From Rubrobacter sp. (GTDB lineage Bacteria > Actinomycetota > Rubrobacteria > Rubrobacterales > Rubrobacteraceae), in NCBI GenBank assembly GCA_016781775.1, contig JADDPR010000385.1:1-22242 (forward strand): 22,242 nucleotides of DNA. The letters run 5' to 3'. Below are positions 14,799-22,186 of the stretch, one piece after another. Made by a program: the position numbers and the translations under genes. Within the stretch, counting starts at the first letter, position 1. Every line of letters starts with the position of its first letter. The notes under the pieces were generated by a model. That model did no database searches and was not told the DNA's origin. It saw nothing but the letters and a program-made list of their open reading frames with translations.

Positions 14799-15080
14799 TT
14801 GTTCTGCGCGGTAAGGCTGGAGCTGGAGTTGCCATTCAGCTCCAGCCTCAAGCAGAAGCGCCAGACCATCCGCTCCCTCAAGGACCGGCTCCGCCGCAAG
14901 AACGTCTCCGTCGTCGAGGCGGATCATCAGGACGTCTGGCAGAGGGCGACGGTCGAGTTCGCCTTCGCCGCGGTGGACCGATTCTCCCTGGAGGAGAAGC
15001 GAGAAGAGATACGACGTTCGCTCCTCAACTACGAGGAGCTTGCCATCGCGCAGTGGCGGGAGGAGTTCGTCAAGCTATGA
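14799..15080 (+). CDS. ylxP: DUF503/YlxP family protein
   Basis: A 93-residue protein with the family layout: an initial strand (MFCAVRLELELPF), SLKQKRQTIRSLKDRLRRK at 21-39, then VSVVEADHQDVWQRA at 41-55 with the conserved Asp-His-Gln-Asp and Trp. The biochemical role is not established, though it almost always sits between infB and rbfA, as here, which hints at a part in translation or ribosome assembly. TTG 14799 has AGGGG at 14783-14787 at 11 bases. The stop overlaps the rbfA ATG by 4 bases. Confidence 0.9.
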   Translation: MFCAVRLELELPFSSSLKQKRQTIRSLKDRLRRKNVSVVEADHQDVWQRATVEFAFAAVDRFSLEEKREEIRRSLLNYEELAIAQWREEFVKL

Positions 15081-15439
15081 GCGAACGTACGCGAAAGATA
15101 GAATCGCAACTCAAGGAGATCGTGGGGGAGGAGCTCGCCTCGCTCTCCGACCCGCGCATCAACGGCCTCGTGACGGTCACGGCCGTCCGCGTTAGCCCGG
15201 ACATAGGGAACGCGACGGTCTTCTACAGCCTGCTCGCCGGGGAGGACGCCGAAGAAGCCCAGCAGGGCCTCGACAGCGCCGCCGGTCGCGTACAGGGCGC
15301 CGTCGGACGACAGACCCGCCTGAGGCGCACGCCACGCCTGCGCTTCGAGCCGGACCCGGTAGTCGACAAGGTCGGCCGCATCGACGCGGCGCTCAGAGAT
15401 ATAAGGGAGACGGGAGCAGATGCAGACAAGGACCAATAA
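15077..15439 (+). CDS. rbfA: Ribosome-binding factor A
   Basis: RbfA is a KH-fold 30S maturation factor acting on helix 1 of 16S rRNA. The 120-residue product begins MSERTRKIESQLKEIVGEEL and has the conserved DPRINGLVTVTAVRVSPD block at 29-46. NATVFYSLLAG and RLRRTPRLRFEPDP (about 80-93) follow. ATG 15077 overlaps the ylxP stop and has GGGAGGAG at 15058-15065; a GTG at 15053 in the same frame is less likely because it would cover that site. Its 3' end overlaps nrnA by 20 bases, so the ylxP-rbfA-nrnA group is probably translationally coupled. Confidence 0.94.
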   Translation: MSERTRKIESQLKEIVGEELASLSDPRINGLVTVTAVRVSPDIGNATVFYSLLAGEDAEEAQQGLDSAAGRVQGAVGRQTRLRRTPRLRFEPDPVVDKVGRIDAALRDIRETGADADKDQ

Positions 15440-16406
15440 TACGATTGGCGAGATAGCGGACCTCCTCAGGAGCCTCGACAGGGTAGCCGTAACGACGCAC
15501 GTGGGCGCCGACGGCGACGCCATAGGCTCTTCCGCCGCGCTCGTGCGCCTGTTGCGCTCTTTGGGTGCCGAGGCCGTCTTCTGCCACCGTGAGCCCGTCC
15601 CGAACTACCTCCGGTGGCTGGTGCCCGGCGAGGCCCTCACGGAGCTGCCGCCCGACCACGACCTCCTCGTGGTCGACACCTCCCGGGCCGACAGGGTCGG
15701 GGTCGACCACGAGGGGACCCCGGTGCGCCTCAACCTCGACCACCACGCGGACAACCCGCTCTACGGCGAGTACAACCTCGTCGACGGCACGGCCGCGGCG
15801 TCCGCCCAGATTGTCGCCTCCCTGTACAAGGAATGCGGCGTCGACCTCGACCGCGACGCGGCGACGGCTATATACACGGGCGTATCCACGGACACGGGCG
15901 GCTTTCGCTTCCGCAACGTCTCACCCGCCGCCCACGAGCTTGTCGCCGATCTCCTGCGCGCGGGTGTCGTCCCCGCCGAGGTGGACGACAGGATCAACCG
16001 CACCGGCACCGTCCCGCAGCTCAGGATCGTGGGCGCCTCCCTCGCGAACGCCGAGCTCCACGGCAACGCCCTTATCTCCACCGTGGACAGCGACGACTAC
16101 CACCGCACGGGGGGGACGGAGCTGGACTCCAAGGAGTCGATAGACCGCCTGCGCACCGTGGCCGGGGTCGAGGTCGTGGCCCACTTGCGCGAGGTCGAGG
16201 GCGGCACGAAGGGCTCGTTGCGCTCCGAGAGCGTGGACGTCGCCGGGGTCGCGAACCGCTTCGGCGGGGGCGGGCATCGCCTCGCCGCCGGCTTCACCAT
16301 CCGCGGCAAGAGGCCCGACGAGGCGAAGGTCGAGCTACTCGATGCCTTGAAGGGCGTCGTCGACCTCGGCGAGGAGCCCGGCACGGACGGCGGGGGCGCG
16401 AGATAG
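15420..16406 (+). CDS. nrnA: DHH-family phosphoesterase, NrnA-like nanoRNase/pAp phosphatase
   Basis: Family members degrade short RNA oligomers, 3'-phosphoadenosine 5'-phosphate or cyclic-dinucleotide breakdown products, using Mn2+. The 328-residue protein has THVGADGDAIGSS at 26-38, VVDTS at 84-88 and the DHH motif at 107-109. TGVSTDTGGFRF is at 153-164, and the DHHA1 substrate-binding domain contains FGGGGHRLAAGF at 281-292. All catalytic Asp/His motifs appear intact. ATG 15420 follows AGGGAG at 15404-15409 and overlaps rbfA. The rbfA-nrnA-truB order is common. Which substrate is physiological cannot be read from sequence; pGpG removal would tie in with c-di-GMP signalling, which is speculation. 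Confidence 0.9.
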   Translation: MQTRTNNTIGEIADLLRSLDRVAVTTHVGADGDAIGSSAALVRLLRSLGAEAVFCHREPVPNYLRWLVPGEALTELPPDHDLLVVDTSRADRVGVDHEGTPVRLNLDHHADNPLYGEYNLVDGTAAASAQIVASLYKECGVDLDRDAATAIYTGVSTDTGGFRFRNVSPAAHELVADLLRAGVVPAEVDDRINRTGTVPQLRIVGASLANAELHGNALISTVDSDDYHRTGGTELDSKESIDRLRTVAGVEVVAHLREVEGGTKGSLRSESVDVAGVANRFGGGGHRLAAGFTIRGKRPDEAKVELLDALKGVVDLGEEPGTDGGGAR

Positions 16407-16437
16407 CCGGAGCCGACGCAAGCGGGGAGGAGGAGGG

Positions 16438-17322
16438 GTGAATCCTTCGGGGACGCTCTCGGGCGCCCTTCTGCTGGACAAACCCACCGGCATCACGAGC
16501 GCCCGCGCCGTCGGCCGCATCAAGCGCCTCCTCCCGAAGGGGACCAAGATCGGGCACACCGGTACCCTGGACCCCCTCGCCTCGGGCCTCCTCGTCCTCC
16601 TCCTGGGACGCGCCACCCGGCTCTCCCGCTACGTTATGGGCCTCGACAAGTCCTACGCCGCGACGGCGACCTTCGGCGCCGTCTCCGACACCCTGGACGC
16701 CGACGGCTCCGTAACCCCGCTGCCGGATGCTCCGAACCCCACCGAAGCGGCGCTACGCGCCGCGACGGCGGACTTCACCGGCAACCTACTCCAGGTCCCT
16801 CCGATGGCCTCCGCCGTCAAAGTCGCCGGCGAACGGCTGTACAAAGCCCACCGTCGGGGCGAAGAAGTCGAGCGGGAGGCGCGTCCCATCACGGTCCACG
16901 CGCTCGACCTGCTCTCCTACGACGAAGAGCAAGCAACCGCAACCTTTCGCATCCACTGCGGCAGTGGCACGTACGTGCGGTCCCTGATCTCGGACCTCGC
17001 CATCTCCCTCGGGACGGGCGCCTACCTCACGGCCCTTCGCAGAACCTCGGTGAACCATTTCTCCGTCGAAGGCGCCCCCCTTGCGGAGGACCTCTCCACC
17101 GACTCCTTGCATAGATACGTAATACATCCGAGAACGGTGGTGGGGCATCTCCCTAGCGTGGAGGTTGCCACGCAGGAGCGTTTCTCGGTATGCAACGGGC
17201 GCAAGATGGGGGCTTTCGGTTTGAGCGGTCCTTACCGTGTGGAGTGCGCTGGCGAGTTGTTGGCCGTCCATCGGGACGACGGGGAGTTCTCGCGGGCGGA
17301 GGTCGTGTTGTGCGGGGGGTAG
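16438..17322 (+). CDS. truB: tRNA pseudouridine(55) synthase TruB
   Basis: Makes pseudouridine 55 in the T-loop of tRNAs. The 294-residue product shows LLLDKPTGITS at 11-21, then KIGHTGTLDPLASGLL at 37-52 with catalytic Asp45, KSYAATATFG near 71-80, QVPPMASAVKV and GTYVRSL. A C-terminal PUA-like domain covers about 225-294. GTG 16438 is preceded by repeated GGAGG motifs. Near 17110, at the start of the C-terminal domain, codon choice shifts from C-ending to G/T-ending and includes rare AGA and ATA codons. The end overlaps ribF by 13 bases. Confidence 0.95.
   Translation: MNPSGTLSGALLLDKPTGITSARAVGRIKRLLPKGTKIGHTGTLDPLASGLLVLLLGRATRLSRYVMGLDKSYAATATFGAVSDTLDADGSVTPLPDAPNPTEAALRAATADFTGNLLQVPPMASAVKVAGERLYKAHRRGEEVEREARPITVHALDLLSYDEEQATATFRIHCGSGTYVRSLISDLAISLGTGAYLTALRRTSVNHFSVEGAPLAEDLSTDSLHRYVIHPRTVVGHLPSVEVATQERFSVCNGRKMGAFGLSGPYRVECAGELLAVHRDDGEFSRAEVVLCGG
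17298..17302 (+). promoter_or_regulatory. Ribosome binding site that fixes the ribF start
   Basis: GGAGG lies 7 bases before GTG 17310, inside the last codons of truB. The ribF frame is open much further upstream within truB, so this site decides the start. The overlap suggests coupled translation. Confidence 0.6.
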
Positions 17323-18191
17323 TGGTGGCGCTGGGAACGTTCGATGGGGTGCATCTGGGTCATCAGGCGGTGCTTCGGCGGGCGGTAGAGGAGGGGCGCT
17401 CTCTGGGGGCGCGCGTGGTTGCGGCTACTTTCGATCCCCACCCGCGGGAGGTCCTGTGGCCCGGTACTGGGCCGAAGCTCTTGACGACGCCGGAGGTCAG
17501 GCGGGAGTTGCTGCTACGTTACGGGGCGGACGAGGTCAGCGAGATCCCCTTCGACGAGGCGCTCTCGAAGAAGGGCCCGGAGGAGTTCGTGCGCGACGTG
17601 CTCGTCGGGGGGATCGGGGCCGTGGCCGTGGTCGTCGGGGAGAACTTCCGTTACGGGTACCGGGCGGCGGGGGACTTCGAGGGCCTGCGGCGCCAGATGC
17701 GGGAGCTGGGCGGGGAGGCCTATGCCGTCTCGATCCTGGCCGTCGAAGAGGACATCAGCTCGACGCGGATACGGCAGCTCGTTGCGGGTGGCGAGGTCCG
17801 CGAGGCGGCGGGCCTTCTGGGGCGCCCTTACGCGTTGCGCGGGGAGGTCGTCGTCGGGGACAGGAGGGGGCGCCAGATCGGCTTCCCCACCGCGAACGTT
17901 CTGCCGGACCCTCGCGTCGTCGTGCCCGGCACGGGCGTTTACGCTGGGAACGTGACGGTCGGCGGACGGAGCTACGGCGCGTGCACGAACGTCGGGGAGG
18001 CTCCGACCTTCGATCGGCGCGAGAGGCGCGTCGAGGCCCACCTCATCGGGTTCGAGGGGGATCTTTACGGGGAGGTCGTCGACGTTAGCTTCGTGCAGAA
18101 GCTCAGGGGCGAGAGGCGATTCTCCGGGATCGAGGAGCTCAGGGCGCAGATCGGGCGCGACGTCGAGGAGGCGCGTGGGGTGCTCTTTTAG
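17310..18191 (+). CDS. ribF: Bifunctional riboflavin kinase/FAD synthetase RibF
   Basis: Converts riboflavin to FMN and then FAD. In the 293-residue protein the adenylyltransferase domain (about 1-160) has ALGTFDGVHLGHQ at 7-19, TFDPHPREVL at 40-49, VVGENFRYGYRAAGD at 108-122 and SSTRIR at 150-155. The riboflavin kinase domain (about 170-293) has RGRQIGFPTAN at 186-196, GVYAG at 209-213 and TNVGEAPTF at 226-234. The start at GTG 17310 gives the normal N-terminus; GTG 17322 and 17325 are less well placed. It overlaps truB and is followed by a 253-base gap, so it may end the rimP operon. Confidence 0.94.
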   Translation: MRGVVVALGTFDGVHLGHQAVLRRAVEEGRSLGARVVAATFDPHPREVLWPGTGPKLLTTPEVRRELLLRYGADEVSEIPFDEALSKKGPEEFVRDVLVGGIGAVAVVVGENFRYGYRAAGDFEGLRRQMRELGGEAYAVSILAVEEDISSTRIRQLVAGGEVREAAGLLGRPYALRGEVVVGDRRGRQIGFPTANVLPDPRVVVPGTGVYAGNVTVGGRSYGACTNVGEAPTFDRRERRVEAHLIGFEGDLYGEVVDVSFVQKLRGERRFSGIEELRAQIGRDVEEARGVLF

Positions 18192-18390
18192 CTACCGGCC
18201 TTCGGCAAGAGATGGTGGCCGGGCCTTAGAGCGGGAGGCGCGAGAGTTTTGCATGAGCATCTGATGCAGAAGCGACATGGCTGACAGGGCTTTGCCTCCG
18301 AAGTCCCCGCACCCCGCCGTCGCGAGAGGCTTTTGTTGAGGGCCGACCCGAAGGCCGACTGCTAATTTGATGCTTGTGGTAGCATAGAGG

Positions 18391-18418
18391 GTGACAAGAA
18401 ACAGGTTGAGATTATAAG
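18391..18418 (+). promoter_or_regulatory. Candidate promoter for rpsO-pnp
   Basis: GTGACA (18391-18396) and TATAAG (18413-18418) each match the -35 and -10 consensus at 5 of 6, with a 16-base spacer. Transcription would start near 18425, giving a leader of about 20 bases with an AGAGGAG ribosome site. Upstream, 18192-18390 contains small inverted repeats (TGCAT/ATGCA at about 18251-18269, and CCGGCC/GGCCGG just after ribF) but no clear terminator and no gene. Confidence 0.4.
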
Positions 18419-18444
18419 AGACGGCAAAGAGGAGAAAGACGAAG

Positions 18445-18711
18445 TTGGCGGTTGTCGAGAACAAAGAGGCGATAATTTCCGAGTACGCGGTAAACGAGGG
18501 CGACACCGGCTCGCCCGAGGTACAGGTTGCGGTGTTGACCACGCGCATCAGGCACCTCACGGAGCACCTGCGTACGCACAAGCACGATTACCACTCCAGG
18601 CGGGGGCTTTTGAAGCTGGTCGGCAAGAGGCGCCGGCTCCTCAAGTACCTCCAGAGCAAGGACGTCGAGCGTTACCGTTCGCTCATCGCCAGGCTCGGTC
18701 TGCGCCGCTAG
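18445..18711 (+). CDS. rpsO: 30S ribosomal protein S15
   Basis: An 88-residue primary 16S rRNA-binding protein of the small-subunit platform. The sequence contains the conserved NEGDTGSPEVQVAVLTTRI block at about 17-35, HLTEHLRTHKHDYHSRRGLL at about 37-56 and KRRRLLKYL, covering the RNA-binding helices. Length and motifs are standard. TTG 18445 follows an AGAGGAG motif. It has its own candidate promoter and precedes pnp by 53 bases, the usual rpsO-pnp pairing. S15 often represses its own mRNA; any such site here is unproven. Confidence 0.96.
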   Translation: MAVVENKEAIISEYAVNEGDTGSPEVQVAVLTTRIRHLTEHLRTHKHDYHSRRGLLKLVGKRRRLLKYLQSKDVERYRSLIARLGLRR

Positions 18712-18764
18712 GGTAGCGGTACCGCGGCATCGGGTCTTCCAAAGAAGCAAGAGGAGAAAAGAAT

Positions 18765-20825
18765 ATGCGTTTAGAGATACCGGTAGGCGAGCGCTCGATC
18801 GTGCTCGAGACCGGGAAGATGGCGCGCCAGGCGGGGGGCTCCGTTTTGGCGCGCCTCGGCGATACCGTGGTGTTGTCCACGGCGACGGGCTCGTCTTCCC
18901 CGAGGCCGGGGGTCAACTTTTTGCCCCTCAGCGTGGACATCGAGGAGCGGATGGCGGCGGCCGGCAAGATTCCGGGCGGCTTCATCAAGCGCGAGGGGAG
19001 GCCTTCCGAGAGGGCCGTCCTCACGGCGAGGCTCACCGACAGGCCGATCCGGCCGCTCTTCCCGAAGGGTTACCGCAACGAGATCCAGGTTATAGGGACG
19101 GTCTTCGCGGCCGACCAGGAGACGCCGTACGACACGCTGAGCATGGTCGGCGCGTCCGCGGCGCTCTCGCTCTCGGACATCCCGTTTGACGGCCCGATAG
19201 GCGCCGTGCGCGTCGGCCGTTCGCTCGACGGCGACTTCATCCTCAACCCGACCTACGATCAGATCGCCGAGAGCGACCTCGACCTCGTGGTCGCGGGGAC
19301 GAAGGAGGCCATCACCATGGTCGAGGCGGGCGCGAACGAGGTGCCCGAGGAGGTCATGGTCGACGCGATGCTCGTCGCCCAAGAGGCCATCGGCCGGATC
19401 GCCGAGGCGATCGAGGGCTACGCCGCCGAGCACGGCAAGGCCAAGCAGGAGTTCGTCGCGGCCTCCGACGAGAACCCGTTCCTCGACGACATGAGGGGGC
19501 GCTACCTCGACCGGGTCAAGGACGCCATCGTAAACCCGGACCGCAGGGGCCGCGGCGAGGCGCTCGAAGAGCTCAAGGCCGAGCTTCTCGAGGGTCGCGA
19601 CGAGGACGAGGCCGAGCAGATCGGGGCCGCCCTGGGCGTCCTACAGAAGGAGGCGTTCCGCAAGCTCTACATAGAGGACCGCAAGCGGACCGACCTTCGG
19701 GCGATGGACGAGATCCGCCCGACCACCGCGGAGGTCGGGATCATTCCGCGGATCCACGGCTCGGCGCTGTTCACGCGCGGCGAGACGCAGGCCCTCTCGG
19801 AGCTGGCTTTGGCCGACCTCGGGCTCGCCCAGAGGCTCGACACGATAGAGCCGGTCACCGGCAAGCGCTACATGCACCACTACAACTTCCCGCCCTACTC
19901 CACCGGCGAGACCGGCAGGGTCGGGAGCCCGCGCCGACGCGAGATCGGCCACGGCGCGCTCGCCGAGCGCGCGCTCTTGCCGGTCCTGCCCGCCGAGGAC
20001 GTCTTCCCGTACGCCCTCCGGATCGTCTCCGACATCCTGGAGTCGAACGGCTCGTCCTCGATGGCGAGCGTGTGCGCCTCGGCGCTCTCCCTGATGGACG
20101 GCGGCGTGCCGATCAAGGCGCCGGTCGCCGGGGTCGCGATGGGCCTGGTCAAGGAGGGCGACGATTACGTCATCCTCACCGACATCCAGGGCCTCGAGGA
20201 CCACAACGGCGACATGGACTTCAAGGTCGCCGGCACGCGCGACGGCATCACGGCGCTTCAGATGGACATGAAGATCACCGGCGTGTCGGCCGAGCTCCTC
20301 AGGGAGGCGCTGGCGCAGGCCAAGAAGGGCCGCGTGGAGCTTCTGGACATCATGCGCGACGTCATCGCCGAGCCCAGGACCGAGGTCTCGGACTTCGCGC
20401 CGCGGGTCGAGGTCTTGAAGATCCCGACGGACAAGATCGGGCTTCTCATCGGCCCGGGCGGCAAGACGATCAACGCTCTGCAGGACCAGTTCGGGGTCAA
20501 CATCTCCGTCGAGGACGACGGGACGGTTTACGTCTCGGGCGAGGGCGTGGTCACAAAGGAGGCGGCCCAGGCCATCAACGGGATGACCAAGGACGTCGAG
20601 GCCGGCGAGATCTACAACGGCAAGGTCGTCAAGACGACGAACTTCGGCGCCTTCGTGGAGCTCACCCCGGGCCGCGACGGTCTCGTGCACATCTCGCGCC
20701 TCGCCCCCGGTAAGCAGCGCGTCGAGCGGGTAGAGGACGTCGTGAGCGAGGGCGACCGCATAAAGGTCCGCGTCCTCGAGATAGACAAGCAGAAGCGCAT
20801 CTCCCTGGAGAAGCTGGAGGACTAG
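18765..20825 (+). CDS. pnp: Polyribonucleotide nucleotidyltransferase (PNPase)
   Basis: A 3'-5' phosphorolytic exoribonuclease and, in reverse, an RNA polymerase; a trimer active in mRNA decay. The 686-residue protein has two RNase PH-like domains (about 1-210 and 300-530) joined by a helical domain. Catalytic-side motifs are GSSSMASV at about 428-435 and GDMDFKVAGT with Asp483/Asp485. The KH domain has GLLIGPGGKTIN at about 559-570 and the S1 domain covers about 615-685. All expected domains are complete. ATG 18765 follows GAGGAG. It precedes an M16 protease by 3 bases, as gpsI precedes pepR in Mycobacterium. Confidence 0.97.
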   Translation: MRLEIPVGERSIVLETGKMARQAGGSVLARLGDTVVLSTATGSSSPRPGVNFLPLSVDIEERMAAAGKIPGGFIKREGRPSERAVLTARLTDRPIRPLFPKGYRNEIQVIGTVFAADQETPYDTLSMVGASAALSLSDIPFDGPIGAVRVGRSLDGDFILNPTYDQIAESDLDLVVAGTKEAITMVEAGANEVPEEVMVDAMLVAQEAIGRIAEAIEGYAAEHGKAKQEFVAASDENPFLDDMRGRYLDRVKDAIVNPDRRGRGEALEELKAELLEGRDEDEAEQIGAALGVLQKEAFRKLYIEDRKRTDLRAMDEIRPTTAEVGIIPRIHGSALFTRGETQALSELALADLGLAQRLDTIEPVTGKRYMHHYNFPPYSTGETGRVGSPRRREIGHGALAERALLPVLPAEDVFPYALRIVSDILESNGSSSMASVCASALSLMDGGVPIKAPVAGVAMGLVKEGDDYVILTDIQGLEDHNGDMDFKVAGTRDGITALQMDMKITGVSAELLREALAQAKKGRVELLDIMRDVIAEPRTEVSDFAPRVEVLKIPTDKIGLLIGPGGKTINALQDQFGVNISVEDDGTVYVSGEGVVTKEAAQAINGMTKDVEAGEIYNGKVVKTTNFGAFVELTPGRDGLVHISRLAPGKQRVERVEDVVSEGDRIKVRVLEIDKQKRISLEKLED

Positions 20826-20828
20826 AGG

Positions 20829-22094
20829 TTGAGCAGCAACAAAAACGTGAACACGAAGGAGCTTCCGGGGGGCCTCAGGGTCTTCTCGGAGCCCCTCTCG
20901 GAGGCGACTAGCGTCTCCCTGGGAGTCTGGATCCGCGCGGGCAGCCGCGACGAGAAGGACGAGGTAGCGGGCATAACCCACCTCATGGAGCACATGCTCT
21001 TCAAGGGGACGCCTTCCATGGACGCTTTGGGCATCGCCGAGGCGTTCGAGGGCATCGGTGCCCAGGAGAACGCGGCGACGGGCGAGGAGTACACCGTGCT
21101 CTACGCGCGGTTCCTGCCCGAGCACCTCGAGCGCGCCCTGGACATCATGAGCGACATGATCACGCGCCCGACCTTCGCCGACCTCGAGCGCGAGCGCGAG
21201 GTTATCGTCGAGGAGATCCGGATGTACGAGGATCGGCCGGACCAGCTCGCCGACGAGTACCTCTCGGGCCTCGTCTTCCACGGCGACCCGCTGGGGCGTC
21301 CGATCATCGGCTCGGCCGAGACGGTGCGCGGCGTGGACCTCTCGACCCTCGCGGGCTTCCACCGCAACACCTACACGGCGCCGAACGTCTTCGTAGTGGG
21401 GGCGGGCAAGCTCGAGTCCGAGGCCTTCGAGAAGATGGTCGAGGAGAAGCTCGGTAAGGCGTTGCCCGATGGCGAGCCCTTCGTGCGCCAGGCGCACGTC
21501 ACCCCGCCGGAGAGCCGCTTCTTCTACAAGTTCAAGGAGACGGAGCAGTACCACGTCGCGATGGGCTCGCAGGGGATAGCCGCGAGCAGCGGCGATCGCT
21601 ACGCGATGCTCGCCCTGAACAACGTGCTCGGCGGCGGGATGTCGAGCCGGCTCTTCCAGGAGGTTCGGGAGAAGCGCGGGCTCGCCTACGCCGTGTACTC
21701 GTACCACCAGGGCTACTCGGACGCGGGCGCCGTCAAGATGTACGTCGGCTCCACGACGGGGAACGTCGGGGAGGCCGTGAGCATCATCGCCGAGCAGCTC
21801 GACCGTGTTCGGGAGGAGCCCGTCACCGAGGAGGAGCTCCACCGCACCAAGGAGCAGCTCAAGAGCTCGACGATCCTCGCGCTCGAGAGCACCGCGGCGC
21901 GGATGACCCGCATCGGGCGGAGCATCATCACCGGCTCCGAGCTTCTCACGCCCGAGGAGATCTCGGCCAGAATAGACGCCGTTACGGCGGAGGACATCAA
22001 GCGCCTCGCAGGCGAGCACCTGAAGAGGGGGGACATGTACCTCTCCGCCGTCGGCCCGAAGGAGCTCGACCTCGGCAGGCACCTGGCCGCGTAA
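20829..22094 (+). CDS. M16-family zinc metallopeptidase (processing-peptidase-like)
   Basis: A 421-residue protein of the pitrilysin/mitochondrial-processing-peptidase family. The inverted zinc motif HLMEH is at 51-55 (His51, Glu54, His55), with the distant Glu ligand in VEEI at 127-130, so the active site looks intact. The second inactive-type M16 domain (about 190-410) contains SSRLFQEVREKRGLAYAVYS. TTG 20829 is 8 bases after GGAGG at 20816-20820, inside the end of pnp. The position matches Mycobacterium pepR and Bacillus mlpA, both after pnp. No signal peptide is seen, so it should be cytoplasmic; substrates are unknown. Confidence 0.94.
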   Translation: MSSNKNVNTKELPGGLRVFSEPLSEATSVSLGVWIRAGSRDEKDEVAGITHLMEHMLFKGTPSMDALGIAEAFEGIGAQENAATGEEYTVLYARFLPEHLERALDIMSDMITRPTFADLEREREVIVEEIRMYEDRPDQLADEYLSGLVFHGDPLGRPIIGSAETVRGVDLSTLAGFHRNTYTAPNVFVVGAGKLESEAFEKMVEEKLGKALPDGEPFVRQAHVTPPESRFFYKFKETEQYHVAMGSQGIAASSGDRYAMLALNNVLGGGMSSRLFQEVREKRGLAYAVYSYHQGYSDAGAVKMYVGSTTGNVGEAVSIIAEQLDRVREEPVTEEELHRTKEQLKSSTILALESTAARMTRIGRSIITGSELLTPEEISARIDAVTAEDIKRLAGEHLKRGDMYLSAVGPKELDLGRHLAA

Positions 22095-22120
22095 ACGCAA
22101 AGTCACACAGAAGGGAATAT

Positions 22121-22166
22121 CTCGGCCGGTCAGCCCAAGTTCTTGGCTGATCGGCCGGGTCGTTTT
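22121..22166 (+). terminator. Long hairpin with short T-run between the M16 gene and rnj
   Basis: CGGCCGGTCAGCC (22123-22135) pairs with GGCTGATCGGCCG (22145-22157) over 13 positions with one G-T wobble, and two more bases extend the stem. The loop is CAAGTTCTT. TCGTTTT follows at 22160-22166, a weak T-run. It could terminate the rpsO-pnp-M16 transcript or act in the rnj leader. No convincing separate promoter is seen in 22095-22186. Confidence 0.5.
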
Positions 22167-22186
22167 CGAGGAGGTAAACGAAGAAA

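Noticed and set aside
12636..14927. A 763-codon open frame on the minus strand opposite infB
   Set aside because: It mirrors IF-2 exactly and has the same biased shadow composition; no ribosome site or domain supports it.
18192..18581. A 129-codon minus-strand frame over the ribF-rpsO gap and rpsO
   Set aside because: It overlaps rpsO, which is certain, and has no domain or ribosome site; codon pattern does not look selected.
19641..22106. An 821-codon open frame on the minus strand opposite pnp and the M16 gene
   Set aside because: Long antisense frames are expected in high-GC coding DNA. Both + strand genes are certain from their motifs, and the antisense protein is a low-complexity Arg/Leu/Asp/Val mix with no recognisable domain.
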